A stretch of 64,000 nucleotides of DNA from positions 1 to 64,000 of the forward strand of contig JADFIR010000004.1 in NCBI GenBank assembly GCA_022566535.1, given 5' to 3'. The DNA is from Planctomycetota bacterium. Its GTDB lineage: Bacteria; Planctomycetota; Phycisphaerae; Phycisphaerales; SM1A02. The notes below the pieces were generated by a model. That model searched no databases. It saw only the letters and a list, made by a program, of their open reading frames with translations, and was not told the origin of the DNA. Shown in pieces: positions 26,151 through 33,935 of the stretch. A program made the position numbers and the translations under genes. Every line of letters begins with the position of its first letter. Position 1 is the stretch's first letter.

Positions 26151-28451
26151 ATGGATCCTCGCGTACGACGCATTGCCATCACCGTTTTCGTGCTCGCCTT
26201 GGCCGGCGGCGTCGTGGCGTCAATGCTGCTGCCACGGCTGTCCCCCCCGGCCAGCCCGCCTCCGACCGCTCAACCGACCCAGGCCGTCACGCAACCACCC
26301 GAGCCCGACCGCTCCAGTGAGACGTCCGCAACCCGGGATTCCGACCCCGCCGGCGACACCTCCGCGGACGTTCCACCCGCCGGCGAACCCGCGGAGCCCC
26401 TCAACGGATTGCACGCCATCGCCCCGCCGGGGGAGATCTCCGCGCCCGGTGTCGCGCCGCAGTCGCTGGGCTCGCTCGAACCACGCGATCACCGCATGCA
26501 GCTGGAACTCTCCCGCCGCGGCGCGGGCATCAAGTCGATCGCCTACAGCAACATCTGGGAGACCGCGTTCGCGAAGCGCCAGGCGGACGCCTTTTACGAA
26601 GCCGCGGCCGCCGGCCGAACCCCCGGCGACCCATTACCCGACGAGCGGTGGCGCTACATCCTGCAGACCGAGCAGCCGTATAAGTGGTACGACGGCACGG
26701 CAAACTCTTGGCTATCCCTCACCGTCCCTCTCCTTGCTGTCTATCGAGTTGAGATCAACGGCGAACCTGTTCCTCTGCTGAAAGAATCAGTCTGGTCGCA
26801 GACGGGTCCTGGTCGATTCGAGACCCGAGTGGTGGACGACGATGACACACCCATCCTGCACATCACGCGACAGCTCATCCTTGGCAGCAACTATGACATC
26901 ACCTTCGAGCAGCGCCTCACCAACCTGACCGAGAGGTCGTTGGAGGTCAGATGGGTGCAATACGGCCCCCCGGAGCTGCGAATGGATCGAGCACGGTACA
27001 TCGATCGCAGGCGGGATCGCATCGCCTTCCTCCAATATCCCGTCTCCTATCCCGAGATCATCAATACCGACGACAACGACTATCTCTTCGAGCACAAACC
27101 TCTCCTGAAACGAACCGACAAGGCGCGCGATCTGGTCGATCGCGCCAAGAAGGCGAATGTCGCCGTCGATTCGCAAAGGCTCAACGAACTGCTGACTCTC
27201 TGGCCGACGCAGGAAAGCCTCAACGAGAACTACGAGCTTGCCTGGTTCGCCGCGACCAACCGGTACTTTGCGCTCGCGGTACACCCAATCGTTGACGCCC
27301 AAGGCGGCGGAACTCGCTCGCTTGAGGACGTCGTATCGGAAATCCGCACCGAAGCTCCCGGTAACAAGAAGGACCCGGACCGGATCGCCTTCACCACCTT
27401 GTACAGCCCCAAGCGTGCAATCGCCCCGGGCGAAGAATCCGCCTTCGATCTCGGCGTCTACGCGGGCCCGCTCGATCGCGAAATCCTCGGCAAGGAGGAA
27501 CCGTTCAAGTCGCTGCACATGCAGGGGCTGATCCTCTATCAGATGTCCAGCTTCTGCGCGATCTGCACGTTCCAGTGGCTGGCCAAAGGCCTGCTGTGGT
27601 TTCTCTCCGGTGTGCACTTCGTCATTCGAGACTGGGGCCTGGCCATCATCCTCCTCGTCGTGGTGGTCCGCACGCTGCTGCACCCGCTGACCAAGAAAGC
27701 CCAGGTCAACATGCAGCGCTTCGGGAAGGTGATGGGCGATCTGAAACCCGAGATCGAGAAGCTCCAGAAGAAGTACAAGGACGAACCGAAGAAGCTCCAG
27801 CAGGAACAGATGCGGATGATGCGCGAGCGGGGCGTCAATCCGTTTCAGATGCTGGGGTGCCTGCCGATGTTCCTCCAGATGCCGATCTGGGTGGCGCTCT
27901 ATGCCATGCTGTACTTCGCGTTTGAGCTGCGGCACGAGCCGGCGCTGTGGGGGTTCTTCCAGCTCTTTTGGAACTGGCCGTTCCTCGCCGACCTCTCCAG
28001 TGCCGACCACTTCTTCTGGGAGCTCGACGAGCCGTTCAACTTCCTGATGTGGAACGTCACCGGCATCAACTTCATGCCCATCCTCATGGGACTGGTGTTC
28101 TTCTTTCAACAGAAGTACATGGCCCCGCCGCCCAGCCCGTCGATGACCAAGGAGCAGATTCAGCAGCAGAAGATCATGAAGGTGATGATGGTCGTGCTGT
28201 TCCCGCTCATGCTCTATAGCGCGCCTTCAGGGCTGACGTTGTACATCTTCACCTCCAGCCTCTTCGGCATCATCGAGAGCCGCCACATCCGCAAGCACAT
28301 CAAGGACGTCGATCTCACCCCGCCCAAACCCAAACCCCAGGCGAAGCGCAAGCCCAGGGACCCGCAGGCCAGAGCCTTCGCCGACGCGATCGATCGCGCC
28401 AAGGCCAAGCGCCGCCCGCCGCCGAAGCACTTCAAGAAACGCAAGAGCTAA
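26151..28451 (+). CDS. yidC: Membrane protein insertase YidC
   Basis: A 766-residue insertase. An N-terminal TM helix (IAITVFVLALAGGVVASML), a Pro/Thr-rich linker and a large periplasmic beta domain (about 100-450) precede the conserved Oxa1 core: GLAIILLVVVVRTLLHPLTKK (with the groove arginine), LQKKYKDEPKKLQQEQMRM, GVNPFQMLGCLPMFLQMPIW and the final FPLMLYSAPSGLTLYIFTSS. The basic C-terminal tail (PKPKPQAKRKPRDP) can bind ribosomes. It is longer than proteobacterial YidC. Not linked here to rnpA or rpmH, but it directly precedes mnmE, part of the widespread yidC-mnmE order. Confidence 0.95.
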   Translation: MDPRVRRIAITVFVLALAGGVVASMLLPRLSPPASPPPTAQPTQAVTQPPEPDRSSETSATRDSDPAGDTSADVPPAGEPAEPLNGLHAIAPPGEISAPGVAPQSLGSLEPRDHRMQLELSRRGAGIKSIAYSNIWETAFAKRQADAFYEAAAAGRTPGDPLPDERWRYILQTEQPYKWYDGTANSWLSLTVPLLAVYRVEINGEPVPLLKESVWSQTGPGRFETRVVDDDDTPILHITRQLILGSNYDITFEQRLTNLTERSLEVRWVQYGPPELRMDRARYIDRRRDRIAFLQYPVSYPEIINTDDNDYLFEHKPLLKRTDKARDLVDRAKKANVAVDSQRLNELLTLWPTQESLNENYELAWFAATNRYFALAVHPIVDAQGGGTRSLEDVVSEIRTEAPGNKKDPDRIAFTTLYSPKRAIAPGEESAFDLGVYAGPLDREILGKEEPFKSLHMQGLILYQMSSFCAICTFQWLAKGLLWFLSGVHFVIRDWGLAIILLVVVVRTLLHPLTKKAQVNMQRFGKVMGDLKPEIEKLQKKYKDEPKKLQQEQMRMMRERGVNPFQMLGCLPMFLQMPIWVALYAMLYFAFELRHEPALWGFFQLFWNWPFLADLSSADHFFWELDEPFNFLMWNVTGINFMPILMGLVFFFQQKYMAPPPSPSMTKEQIQQQKIMKVMMVVLFPLMLYSAPSGLTLYIFTSSLFGIIESRHIRKHIKDVDLTPPKPKPQAKRKPRDPQARAFADAIDRAKAKRRPPPKHFKKRKS

Positions 28452-28516
28452 CCTGTTTAGCCGCCGCCTCCAGGCGGCGGATCTGCAGTCGGCGGACCTC
28501 CAACCGGCGCATCACA

Positions 28517-29926
28517 GTGGACACCTCAGCCGTCATTCTTGCCGTTGCTTCACCGCCCGGCCGATCGCCGCGCGGCATCATTCGGATCAGCGGCCCCGCC
28601 ACGTTTGATCTGCTGCGCCCACATCTGCACGCCGATGCGTTGGGCAAGCGCCAGATGCAAGCTGGCCGCCTGCGGCTTCGCGCGCTCGATCTACCGGTGA
28701 TGCTACTGGCGTTCTCCGCGCCGCATTCGTACACGGGCGAGAACTCGGCTGAGCTGCAAATGCCCGGCAATCCGGATCTCCTGCATCGCGTCATCGACGC
28801 CCTGATCGACTCGGCTGGGGCCCTCGGCATCGAAGCCCGCCGAGCCGAGGCCGGTGAGTTCACGGCCCGAGCGTTCTTCAACGGCAAGCTCACGCTTACC
28901 CAGGCGGAAGGCGTGGCCGCGATCATCGCCGCCCAATCCGACGCCCAGTTGCGAGCCGCTGGGTTCCTGTGCAGTGGCAGACTCGGATCCTTTGCCCACA
29001 AACTGGCCGATGACCTTGCCAATGCCCTGGCCCTGGTCGAAGCCGGCATCGACTTCACCGACGCTGAAGATGTGGTCGCCATCAGCCCGCACGATCTTCA
29101 CGCACGACTCGTTGCCCTCTATGACGACGTCGAAGCACAGCTGAACCGCTCCATCGGCATGGAACAGCTTGAGGCGATCCCCTGGGTGGTGCTCACCGGC
29201 CGACCCAACGCGGGCAAGTCAACGCTCTTCAACGCATTGCTCACCCGGCCGCGAGCCATCGTCTCGCACGTGCCCGGCACCACCCGCGATGTGCTCACCG
29301 AACCGTTGACCATCGACACACCCCACGGATCAGCTGAGGTGATGCTCGTGGATCTCGCCGGCGCCGACGCGGGCGAATCGCTGCTCAACCAGCAGATGCA
29401 ATCAGCGGCACACCAAGCCATCGACCGCGCCGAGCTGATCCTGCATTGTCTCCCCGTGGATGAGCCGCTTGCGGCTTCGCCCCGGCCGCTTGCGGCTTCG
29501 CGGCACAACAACAAATTGGTCATTCGCACCAAAAGCGATCTCGACCCACGAGTCGCCGCTTGCGGCTTTGCGGTCAGCGCCGTCACCGGTGCAGGTCTCC
29601 GTGAGTTGCGGGCGCTGATCGCGCAGCGCCTCGCCGATCGCGCGGTCAGCCTCGCCGCCGATGTTCTGGCCCTGAGCCCCCGACATGAAGCAGCCATGCG
29701 CTCCGCAGGGCAAAGCCTCGCCGAAGCCATCGACCTTACCGAACCGTCGCTCCGAGAAAGGGAAAGGGAAAAGGGGGTCGGGAGTCGTTTTGGCCACTTG
29801 CCGCACCCGGAGCTGATCGCCGCAGCCATGCGCGTCGCCCTGGACAACCTCTCGGAGCTCGCCGGTGACATCACCCCCGACGACGTCCTCGGGCGAATCT
29901 TCTCCACCTTTTGCGTAGGCAAGTGA
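28517..29926 (+). CDS. mnmE: tRNA modification GTPase MnmE (TrmE)
   Basis: A 469-residue GTPase that with MnmG modifies the wobble uridine of certain tRNAs. The N-terminal formyl-THF domain starts AVILAVASPPGRSPRGIIRISGP and includes the family block SYTGENSAELQ. G1 is GRPNAGKST, G3 DLAGAD and G4 the variant TKSD. The C-terminus ends FCVGK with the required cysteine. Between G3 and G4 the sequence PLAASPRPLAAS and then DPRVAACGFAV is encoded by a dispersed 16-mer repeat (see 29465-29571). GTG start. The adjacent yidC supports the call. Confidence 0.95.
   Translation: MDTSAVILAVASPPGRSPRGIIRISGPATFDLLRPHLHADALGKRQMQAGRLRLRALDLPVMLLAFSAPHSYTGENSAELQMPGNPDLLHRVIDALIDSAGALGIEARRAEAGEFTARAFFNGKLTLTQAEGVAAIIAAQSDAQLRAAGFLCSGRLGSFAHKLADDLANALALVEAGIDFTDAEDVVAISPHDLHARLVALYDDVEAQLNRSIGMEQLEAIPWVVLTGRPNAGKSTLFNALLTRPRAIVSHVPGTTRDVLTEPLTIDTPHGSAEVMLVDLAGADAGESLLNQQMQSAAHQAIDRAELILHCLPVDEPLAASPRPLAASRHNNKLVIRTKSDLDPRVAACGFAVSAVTGAGLRELRALIAQRLADRAVSLAADVLALSPRHEAAMRSAGQSLAEAIDLTEPSLREREREKGVGSRFGHLPHPELIAAAMRVALDNLSELAGDITPDDVLGRIFSTFCVGK
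29465..29571. repeat. Three copies of a 16-bp dispersed repeat inside mnmE
   Basis: CCGCTTGCGGCTTCGC occurs at 29465-29480 and 29486-29501, and once with a single change (CTTTGC) at 29556-29571. The same 16-mer occurs outside genes at 53587-53602 and, inverted, at 20074-20089. All three copies here keep the reading frame and are translated as PLAAS, PLAAS and RVAACGFA between the G3 and G4 motifs. Confidence 0.75.
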
Positions 29927-29980
29927 AGGGGGCAATCAGCGCTCAGCCTTCAGCGGGCCGGGCCATGTCGGCCCTACTGA

Positions 29981-30007
29981 CTGTAAAGCCGCGACCACTG
30001 GTCGCGG
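29981..30007 (-). repeat. Dispersed palindrome, inverted copy of the CCGCGACC type
   Basis: CTGTAAAG precedes arms CCGCGACC and GGTCGCGG, the reverse orientation of the copies at 5880, 57299 and 59274. It lies between the convergent mnmE and Mth938-like genes. Confidence 0.7.
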
Positions 30008-30026
30008 CCACTGCGTCCCGGCACGC

Positions 30027-30401
30027 TCAACACATCGAGTGAAACAGCCCGCCCACCGGCTCAATCTCCCTCAAATCATTGTAAAGTTGGACCGCCCGTT
30101 CGGTCTGCAACACGTGGGCGGCGACGCCTTGGTCTTTGAGCATCGCCAGCGTCTGAGCACAGACGCCGAGTCGCTCATACACCCCCTTCGAGAGGACCAC
30201 CACCGTGGCCCCTTGCTCCAGCAGCACTTGCACGTCGGCCGGCTGAATGCCCGGCACATGGTGCGTGTCCGTCTCATTCCAGTCCCACTCCACCGCCCCA
30301 CCCGGAAACAGTTTCGCGTCCTTGAAGACATCACCGCCTTCGATTTCCAGGCGCCCCCAACTTAAATGGGTAATCCTCGGCGAGCGCACTTGATGTTCCA
30401 T
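30027..30401 (-). CDS. Mth938/NDUFAF3-like domain protein
   Basis: A 124-residue single-domain protein. Segments ITHLSWGRLEIEGG, DAKLFPGGAVEWDWNETDTHHVPGI, DVQVLLEQGATVVVLSKGVY and VLQTERAVQLYNDL follow the Mth938 fold (DUF498/DUF598), whose members include mitochondrial complex-I assembly factor NDUFAF3. Bacterial function is not established. Convergent with mnmE. Confidence 0.85.
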   Translation of the reverse strand: MEHQVRSPRITHLSWGRLEIEGGDVFKDAKLFPGGAVEWDWNETDTHHVPGIQPADVQVLLEQGATVVVLSKGVYERLGVCAQTLAMLKDQGVAAHVLQTERAVQLYNDLREIEPVGGLFHSMC

Positions 30402-30552
30402 GGCGCCGACCTCCGTGCAAACACAGTGTAGCGCCGACCAAAGAACAGACGCTCGCTCATCTTAGCTTGCGACGCATACCCCGCCGCTGCCCGGCCGCGG
30501 CTGCGCCACCTTCGATGGATAGGCCGACCAAGGGCAGAAACAAGTGGTAACT

Positions 30553-30675
30553 GTGGGCCTGTTGAAAAACCACTGCGACGCCGTCGAATGCTGCCGGTCA
30601 ACCGCCTTGGAGAGCCGCAATCGGTGTGGCATCATCACAATCTGGCCTAGTGGGAGGCTTTTTCAACAGGCCCAC
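30553..30675. mobile_element. MITE-like element, 123 bp, with perfect 17-bp terminal inverted repeats
   Basis: GTGGGCCTGTTGAAAAA at 30553-30569 and its exact complement at 30659-30675 bound an interior with no coding capacity. The same 17-mer is found at 31903-31919, directly next to the C-terminal remnant of a DDE transposase. This identifies the element as a non-autonomous derivative mobilised by that transposase type. A target-site duplication could not be fixed by eye. Confidence 0.8.
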
Positions 30676-30679
30676 TGTC

Positions 30680-30724
30680 CCGACTTGTTCCCGACTTGTT
30701 CCCTGACATGTTCACGACTTGTTC
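30680..30724. promoter_or_regulatory. Four 11-bp direct repeats (consensus CCGACTTGTTC)
   Basis: Units at 30680-30690 and 30691-30701 are identical; 30703-30713 (CTGACATGTTC) and 30714-30724 (ACGACTTGTTC) are variants. Spacing of 11, 12 and 11 bases places them on one face of the helix, as expected for binding sites of a regulator or an iteron-binding protein. They sit between the MITE and the 3' end of the metallo-beta-lactamase-fold gene. The function is inference. Confidence 0.4.
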
Positions 30725-30806
30725 ACGGTCGCCCTGCCAAACAGCGGCGCTACGATCGCGAAGAGACAAAGTAGCTGACCTCCCGAATCCCCGGGGTTCG
30801 ACCCGG

Positions 30807-31808
30807 TCACGGACGTCCCCCGGTCGGATCGATGCTGGTCCCAAGCTCGCTCGCAAACTCCCCCGGAGTCTCGGTGATCACCTTGAAGAGAACACCCTTC
30901 TTGAACGGCAGCCCATCTGTCTGAAGCGTGATATCGCCATCGACCAGGGTTTCAAAGACCCTCGCGTTGTTGTCGTTTAGCTCGTCCAACGTCACTTGCT
31001 CCAGTCGGTGGCCTTCATCCGGACCGGTCGAAGCAATCGCAATCCCCGGGTTGACGGCGTTCAGAACTGACGGATCCGTCCCATGCTCGCTGCCGTGGTG
31101 AGTGACCTTCAGAACGTCTGCTGAGAAGTCAAACTGGTCGAAGCCGAAGATGAGGTCCCGTTCGTACTTCTTGGTCGCGTCACCTGTAAACAGAAACCGG
31201 GCCCTGTGGAAGCGAAGGTACACGAAGAGACTTCGGTATTGTTTCGTGGTCTTGCCGCCGGAGAACATGAGGCATTCGGCGTTTGCGCCTACAGGAGTAG
31301 GTATCTCCCAAAGGCTGTCTTTGAACACTTCCTCCTGGACGAATGGCTTGACGGCCTTGCGAAACTTGGCGATCCACTTCGGATCCTGGTTGAGATCCCA
31401 GGCCGGATCGTCGCTGCGATACAGGGTCATGGGCTCGGCTACGCGATCTGACTCGAGTTCGAGAACGGATTGCATGGCCAACGTATGATCTGCGTGGGGA
31501 TGGGTTGGGATGATGGCCTCCAGGAACAGATCATTCTCGTCCAAGTGGTCGAGTATCCGATTGCCCAAAATCTCGTTCTTGTTCTTACCGTTCGTGCAGC
31601 CAGCGTCGATGAGCCACGCCCGTCGCCCTGGAAAGACGATGAGAATCGCTTCCCCGTGACCCACGTGAAACATCCGCACCGCCAAGTGGGATGCTTCAAG
31701 GGCATTCCTACGAGCCGTAGTAGGTGAAGCCCCAACGGCCCGGCCCATGCGCACTTTTAAGAATCGGGTCGTCATCGTCTGACTCATTGTCGAGCCAAGA
31801 TTTGACAT
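30807..31808 (-). CDS. Metallo-beta-lactamase-fold hydrolase (ComEC/Rec2-like domain)
   Basis: A 333-residue soluble protein. HLAVRMFHVGHGEAILIVFPGRRAWLIDAG is the typical opening of the competence-type MBL domain, followed by the metal motif THPHADHTLAM. FLFTGDATKKYERDL and VLKVTHHGSEHGTDPS give the remaining ligands. No membrane segments, so it is a free MBL domain as found in many defence and competence loci. Possible starts are 31808, 31787 and 31775. Codon use is less GC-biased than the neighbours and the gene is bracketed by transposon ends (MITE and 31903), so it is probably acquired. Confidence 0.82.
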   Translation of the reverse strand: MSNLGSTMSQTMTTRFLKVRMGRAVGASPTTARRNALEASHLAVRMFHVGHGEAILIVFPGRRAWLIDAGCTNGKNKNEILGNRILDHLDENDLFLEAIIPTHPHADHTLAMQSVLELESDRVAEPMTLYRSDDPAWDLNQDPKWIAKFRKAVKPFVQEEVFKDSLWEIPTPVGANAECLMFSGGKTTKQYRSLFVYLRFHRARFLFTGDATKKYERDLIFGFDQFDFSADVLKVTHHGSEHGTDPSVLNAVNPGIAIASTGPDEGHRLEQVTLDELNDNNARVFETLVDGDITLQTDGLPFKKGVLFKVITETPGEFASELGTSIDPTGGRP

Positions 31809-31902
31809 ATAGCACGCGCCCTCCCCCGTGCCGCCCATCCGACTGGGCACGATACCGTGTTCGTCAATGAGCGCCCACCTCCTCCGGGGAACCTCCGCGA
31901 CA

Positions 31903-32184
31903 GTGGGCCTGTTGAAAAACCCGTGGTCAGGCGATGCGTAGGTGGCGGTGAACGAGGCCGGTCGAGCGGAGCTGGACCAGAAGTTCGATTCGCGCCTTGT
32001 GGACGAACCGCTCGACCATCCAATCCACCGCGTGCCGGATCCATGCCCAGAGATAGCCTGCGGCCTTCGCCAGCCGCTTGAGGTTCACCACGGCCGCTGT
32101 CAGATACGATTGGATCGCGACGTTCCACCGGCCGCGCCTCGCAGCGCGACCCAAGACATGTTGCGTCTTCTCTTCCCCGTGCAC
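31903..32184 (-). mobile_element. Transposase remnant (C-terminal 85 residues) with terminal repeat
   Basis: On the minus strand 32184-31927 encodes HVLGRAARRGRWNVAIQSYLTAAVVNLKRLAKAA, the C-terminal signature of a DDE transposase of the IS1182/IS5-like groups, and ends eight bases before the 17-bp terminal repeat at 31903-31919. The catalytic core and the other end are missing: the frame loses similarity by about 32190. It is a dead fragment, but it defines which transposase family the nearby MITE belongs to. Confidence 0.75.
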
Positions 32185-32365
32185 CCCTTCAACCTGTGAG
32201 CGATGGCGCCGCTACAGCGTCCGTCAGCGCTACTCACCGATCGGCCGAAAGTCCATACGCAGCAACCAACAACCGAGAGCAGGCAACCACCAACCACCGC
32301 GGTGCGCGCACCTCGGCGGTCACTTCGCTTGGGCCCGATCAGTGCACACCACGTCGAAATCCCCG

Positions 32366-32713
32366 CTATTGACGTCCGCCGATGCTGATCCTGATTCGCA
32401 TGAGCGTGCCGCGGAAGCGCCGCCGCAACTGTTGCTCCAGTCCTCCGCGCAGCATTCGATCGAGTTCATATGCCGTCGAGGCGGAATCCACGACGACGCG
32501 AGCAACGCCGCCGCGCAAACTCGTCAGTCGAGTGCGCGCGACGATCTCGGCGGGGACTAGAGACTCCCAAACGTCGGTCAGTGCCCCGAGCCGGCGCTGC
32601 GTTCGCGCGGCGCGTTGGGCCACGCCCGACACCAGCCCGCCGATCGACGGATCCGCCTCCGATCGAGCACGTCGCTGCCGCAATCGCTCCAGGCGATGGA
32701 CGGCCTCAGCCAT
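32366..32713 (-). CDS. dciA: DciA-family (DUF721) protein, predicted replicative-helicase operator
   Basis: A 115-residue protein. WESLVPAEIVARTRLTSLRGGVARVVVDSASTAYELDRML matches the KH-like DUF721 core that defines DciA, the DnaB-helicase loader of bacteria lacking DnaC/DnaI. The terminal strand ISIGGRQ is complete. The N-terminus is a basic helical extension (LERLRQRRARSEAD). The ATG at 32713 starts this helix; an open extension upstream lacks similarity. It is isolated between a transposase remnant and an apparently gene-poor stretch. Confidence 0.8.
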   Translation of the reverse strand: MAEAVHRLERLRQRRARSEADPSIGGLVSGVAQRAARTQRRLGALTDVWESLVPAEIVARTRLTSLRGGVARVVVDSASTAYELDRMLRGGLEQQLRRRFRGTLMRIRISIGGRQ

Positions 32714-32964
32714 GGCTATGATCGTACCGACTACCCCGATCGCACCCTGCGCAGCCACCCCAACTCGGCCACGAGCCCCCGCTTCCTACTCATCACCCGG
32801 CATGAAATTCCTCCCCGGAGCTGATTCACTATTTCCGCCAAGCTTCCACTGGCCATCCAACGGAAGCCGCCCCTCCCGCCATCGATAGCCAGCCAGCACT
32901 GCCAGTCAGGATCGGATCAAATCGCGCGCGTAGCTGAATATATCGCATATGTTCCGGTAGTGCG
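32714..32964. other. Gene-free interval
   Basis: No supported gene. Short frames on both strands have no protein-like character. It presumably holds the dciA promoter on the minus strand. Confidence 0.4.
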
Positions 32965-33258
32965 CTATTTTGGATTTCCTCGCAGAGCCGAAAACCCGAT
33001 CAGCCCGGCGCCAATGGCCATCGTGAATACCCCGGCGGCGTAGATGTGTTTACTTGGCGGGAGGTCGGGCTTCCATAGCTTCCATAGCTCCCCGCCACGC
33101 CCTTTGCTCCATAGGTCTAGACGCGGATAGCCACGCGCCCGTTCGTGCGCTGTGGGGATGCTTTGTTGCTGCTCATCGGCGTAGCGAGTGGTGCCCTAAC
33201 CGCCGATCAGAAGCGCAGCACCGAAGCCCAGCAGAAAACGTCTCAAAGGTGTTCTCAT
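32965..33258 (-). pseudogene. Small membrane protein interrupted by one in-frame amber codon
   Basis: Read on the minus strand, the frame gives MRTPLRRFLLGFGAALLIGG, a TAG at 33196-33198, and then in the same frame RYADEQQQSIPTAHERARGY followed by a C-terminal TM segment (HIYAAGVFTMAIGAGLIGF). The sequence on both sides of the stop looks protein-like: an N-terminal membrane anchor, a polar middle and a second helix. A single nonsense mutation in a 97-codon gene is the simplest reading. No family recognised. Confidence 0.4.
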
Positions 33259-33360
33259 ATTTTCGATCCGAAGCGCTTGCCTCACAACGTTCCAACGCAT
33301 AGTGTAAGCTAAGTCACATCGACCGGCTGGATTGCCGGTCTTCGCACCTGATTTTTTCGG

Positions 33361-33391
33361 CCGGACCGCCGCAACGTGGTCCGGTTTTTTT
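33361..33391 (+). terminator. Rho-independent terminator
   Basis: Stem CCGGACC/GGTCCGG with a 10-base loop, then seven T. It is a canonical intrinsic terminator reading rightwards. No gene on the plus strand ends just upstream, so it may be left over from a lost gene or may insulate the RHH gene, which ends at 33564 on the other strand. Confidence 0.7.
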
Positions 33392-33563
33392 ATGAACTGA
33401 TCTCAAAAGAACATGGCCCTGGGTGGTCCAGGGCCAGTCACAATTCGCGGTCCCTTCCCAAAGGAACTCAAGCCATGTACCCATGGCCGCGCGATTGCTA
33501 CAGCCCATTCTACCCCAGAGGGCCACCAAGTCTATGAAGGCGGGAGAGAAACACGGGCCACTC

Positions 33564-33734
33564 TCACGAGCGGTCCAACTCCCGCTTTGCCGCCATGTCA
33601 AGCTGGTGCCGAATCCAATTACTCGGTGTTCGGCTTTCTCGCTTGGCAGCTCGACGCCAGGCCGCAATCTGCTTGGAGGTCGTCCTGATCTGGATAAACG
33701 TGTCCAGCCGGTCAAATTGTTTGGTTTTCGCCAT
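33564..33734 (-). CDS. Small ribbon-helix-helix-like DNA-binding protein
   Basis: A 56-residue protein: MAKTKQFDRLDTFIQIRTTS, then KQIAAWRRAAKRESRTPSNW and IRHQLDMAAKREL. A short beta strand (FIQIRT) followed by two helices separated by a turn, with SRTPSNWIRHQLD at the second helix, is the layout of Arc/MetJ/CopG-type regulators and antitoxins. It is preceded by two palindromes (33755-33766 and 33786-33806) that are good candidates for its own operator. No toxin is adjacent, so it may be an orphan antitoxin or a mobilisation/plasmid-copy regulator. Confidence 0.6.
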   Translation of the reverse strand: MAKTKQFDRLDTFIQIRTTSKQIAAWRRAAKRESRTPSNWIRHQLDMAAKRELDRS

Positions 33735-33754
33735 GTCCCCGGAATCCTATCAAA

Positions 33755-33806
33755 ATGTCATGACATTGCAACTACAAGCCTTGACTGTAATGACATTGTC
33801 ATTACA
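33755..33806. promoter_or_regulatory. Two palindromic operator candidates upstream of the RHH gene
   Basis: ATGTCATGACAT at 33755-33766 is a perfect palindrome. Twenty bases further, arms TGTAATGACA and TGTCATTACA surround a single T at 33786-33806. Both share the half-site TGACATT, and a third half (GTGACATTGTA) occurs at about 33889-33899. They lie 20-70 bases before the RHH start on the minus strand and also between that gene and the transposase on the plus strand, so autorepression is likely. Inference from position and symmetry. Confidence 0.55.
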
Positions 33807-33935
33807 ATAGGCTGGTACAGAAAAGCCCCCTGCGGCTGTAACCGCGTGGGGCCGAATCCGCACGGCGTACCCGCACGGTCTCTAGAGCGTGACATTGTAG
33901 GCGGGCCTCGCCGTGCCCAGCGAAGGGCGTTGGCG

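Noticed and set aside
26787-28109. A 440-codon minus-strand frame opposite yidC
   Set aside because: Antisense shadow; the plus strand has complete YidC signatures.
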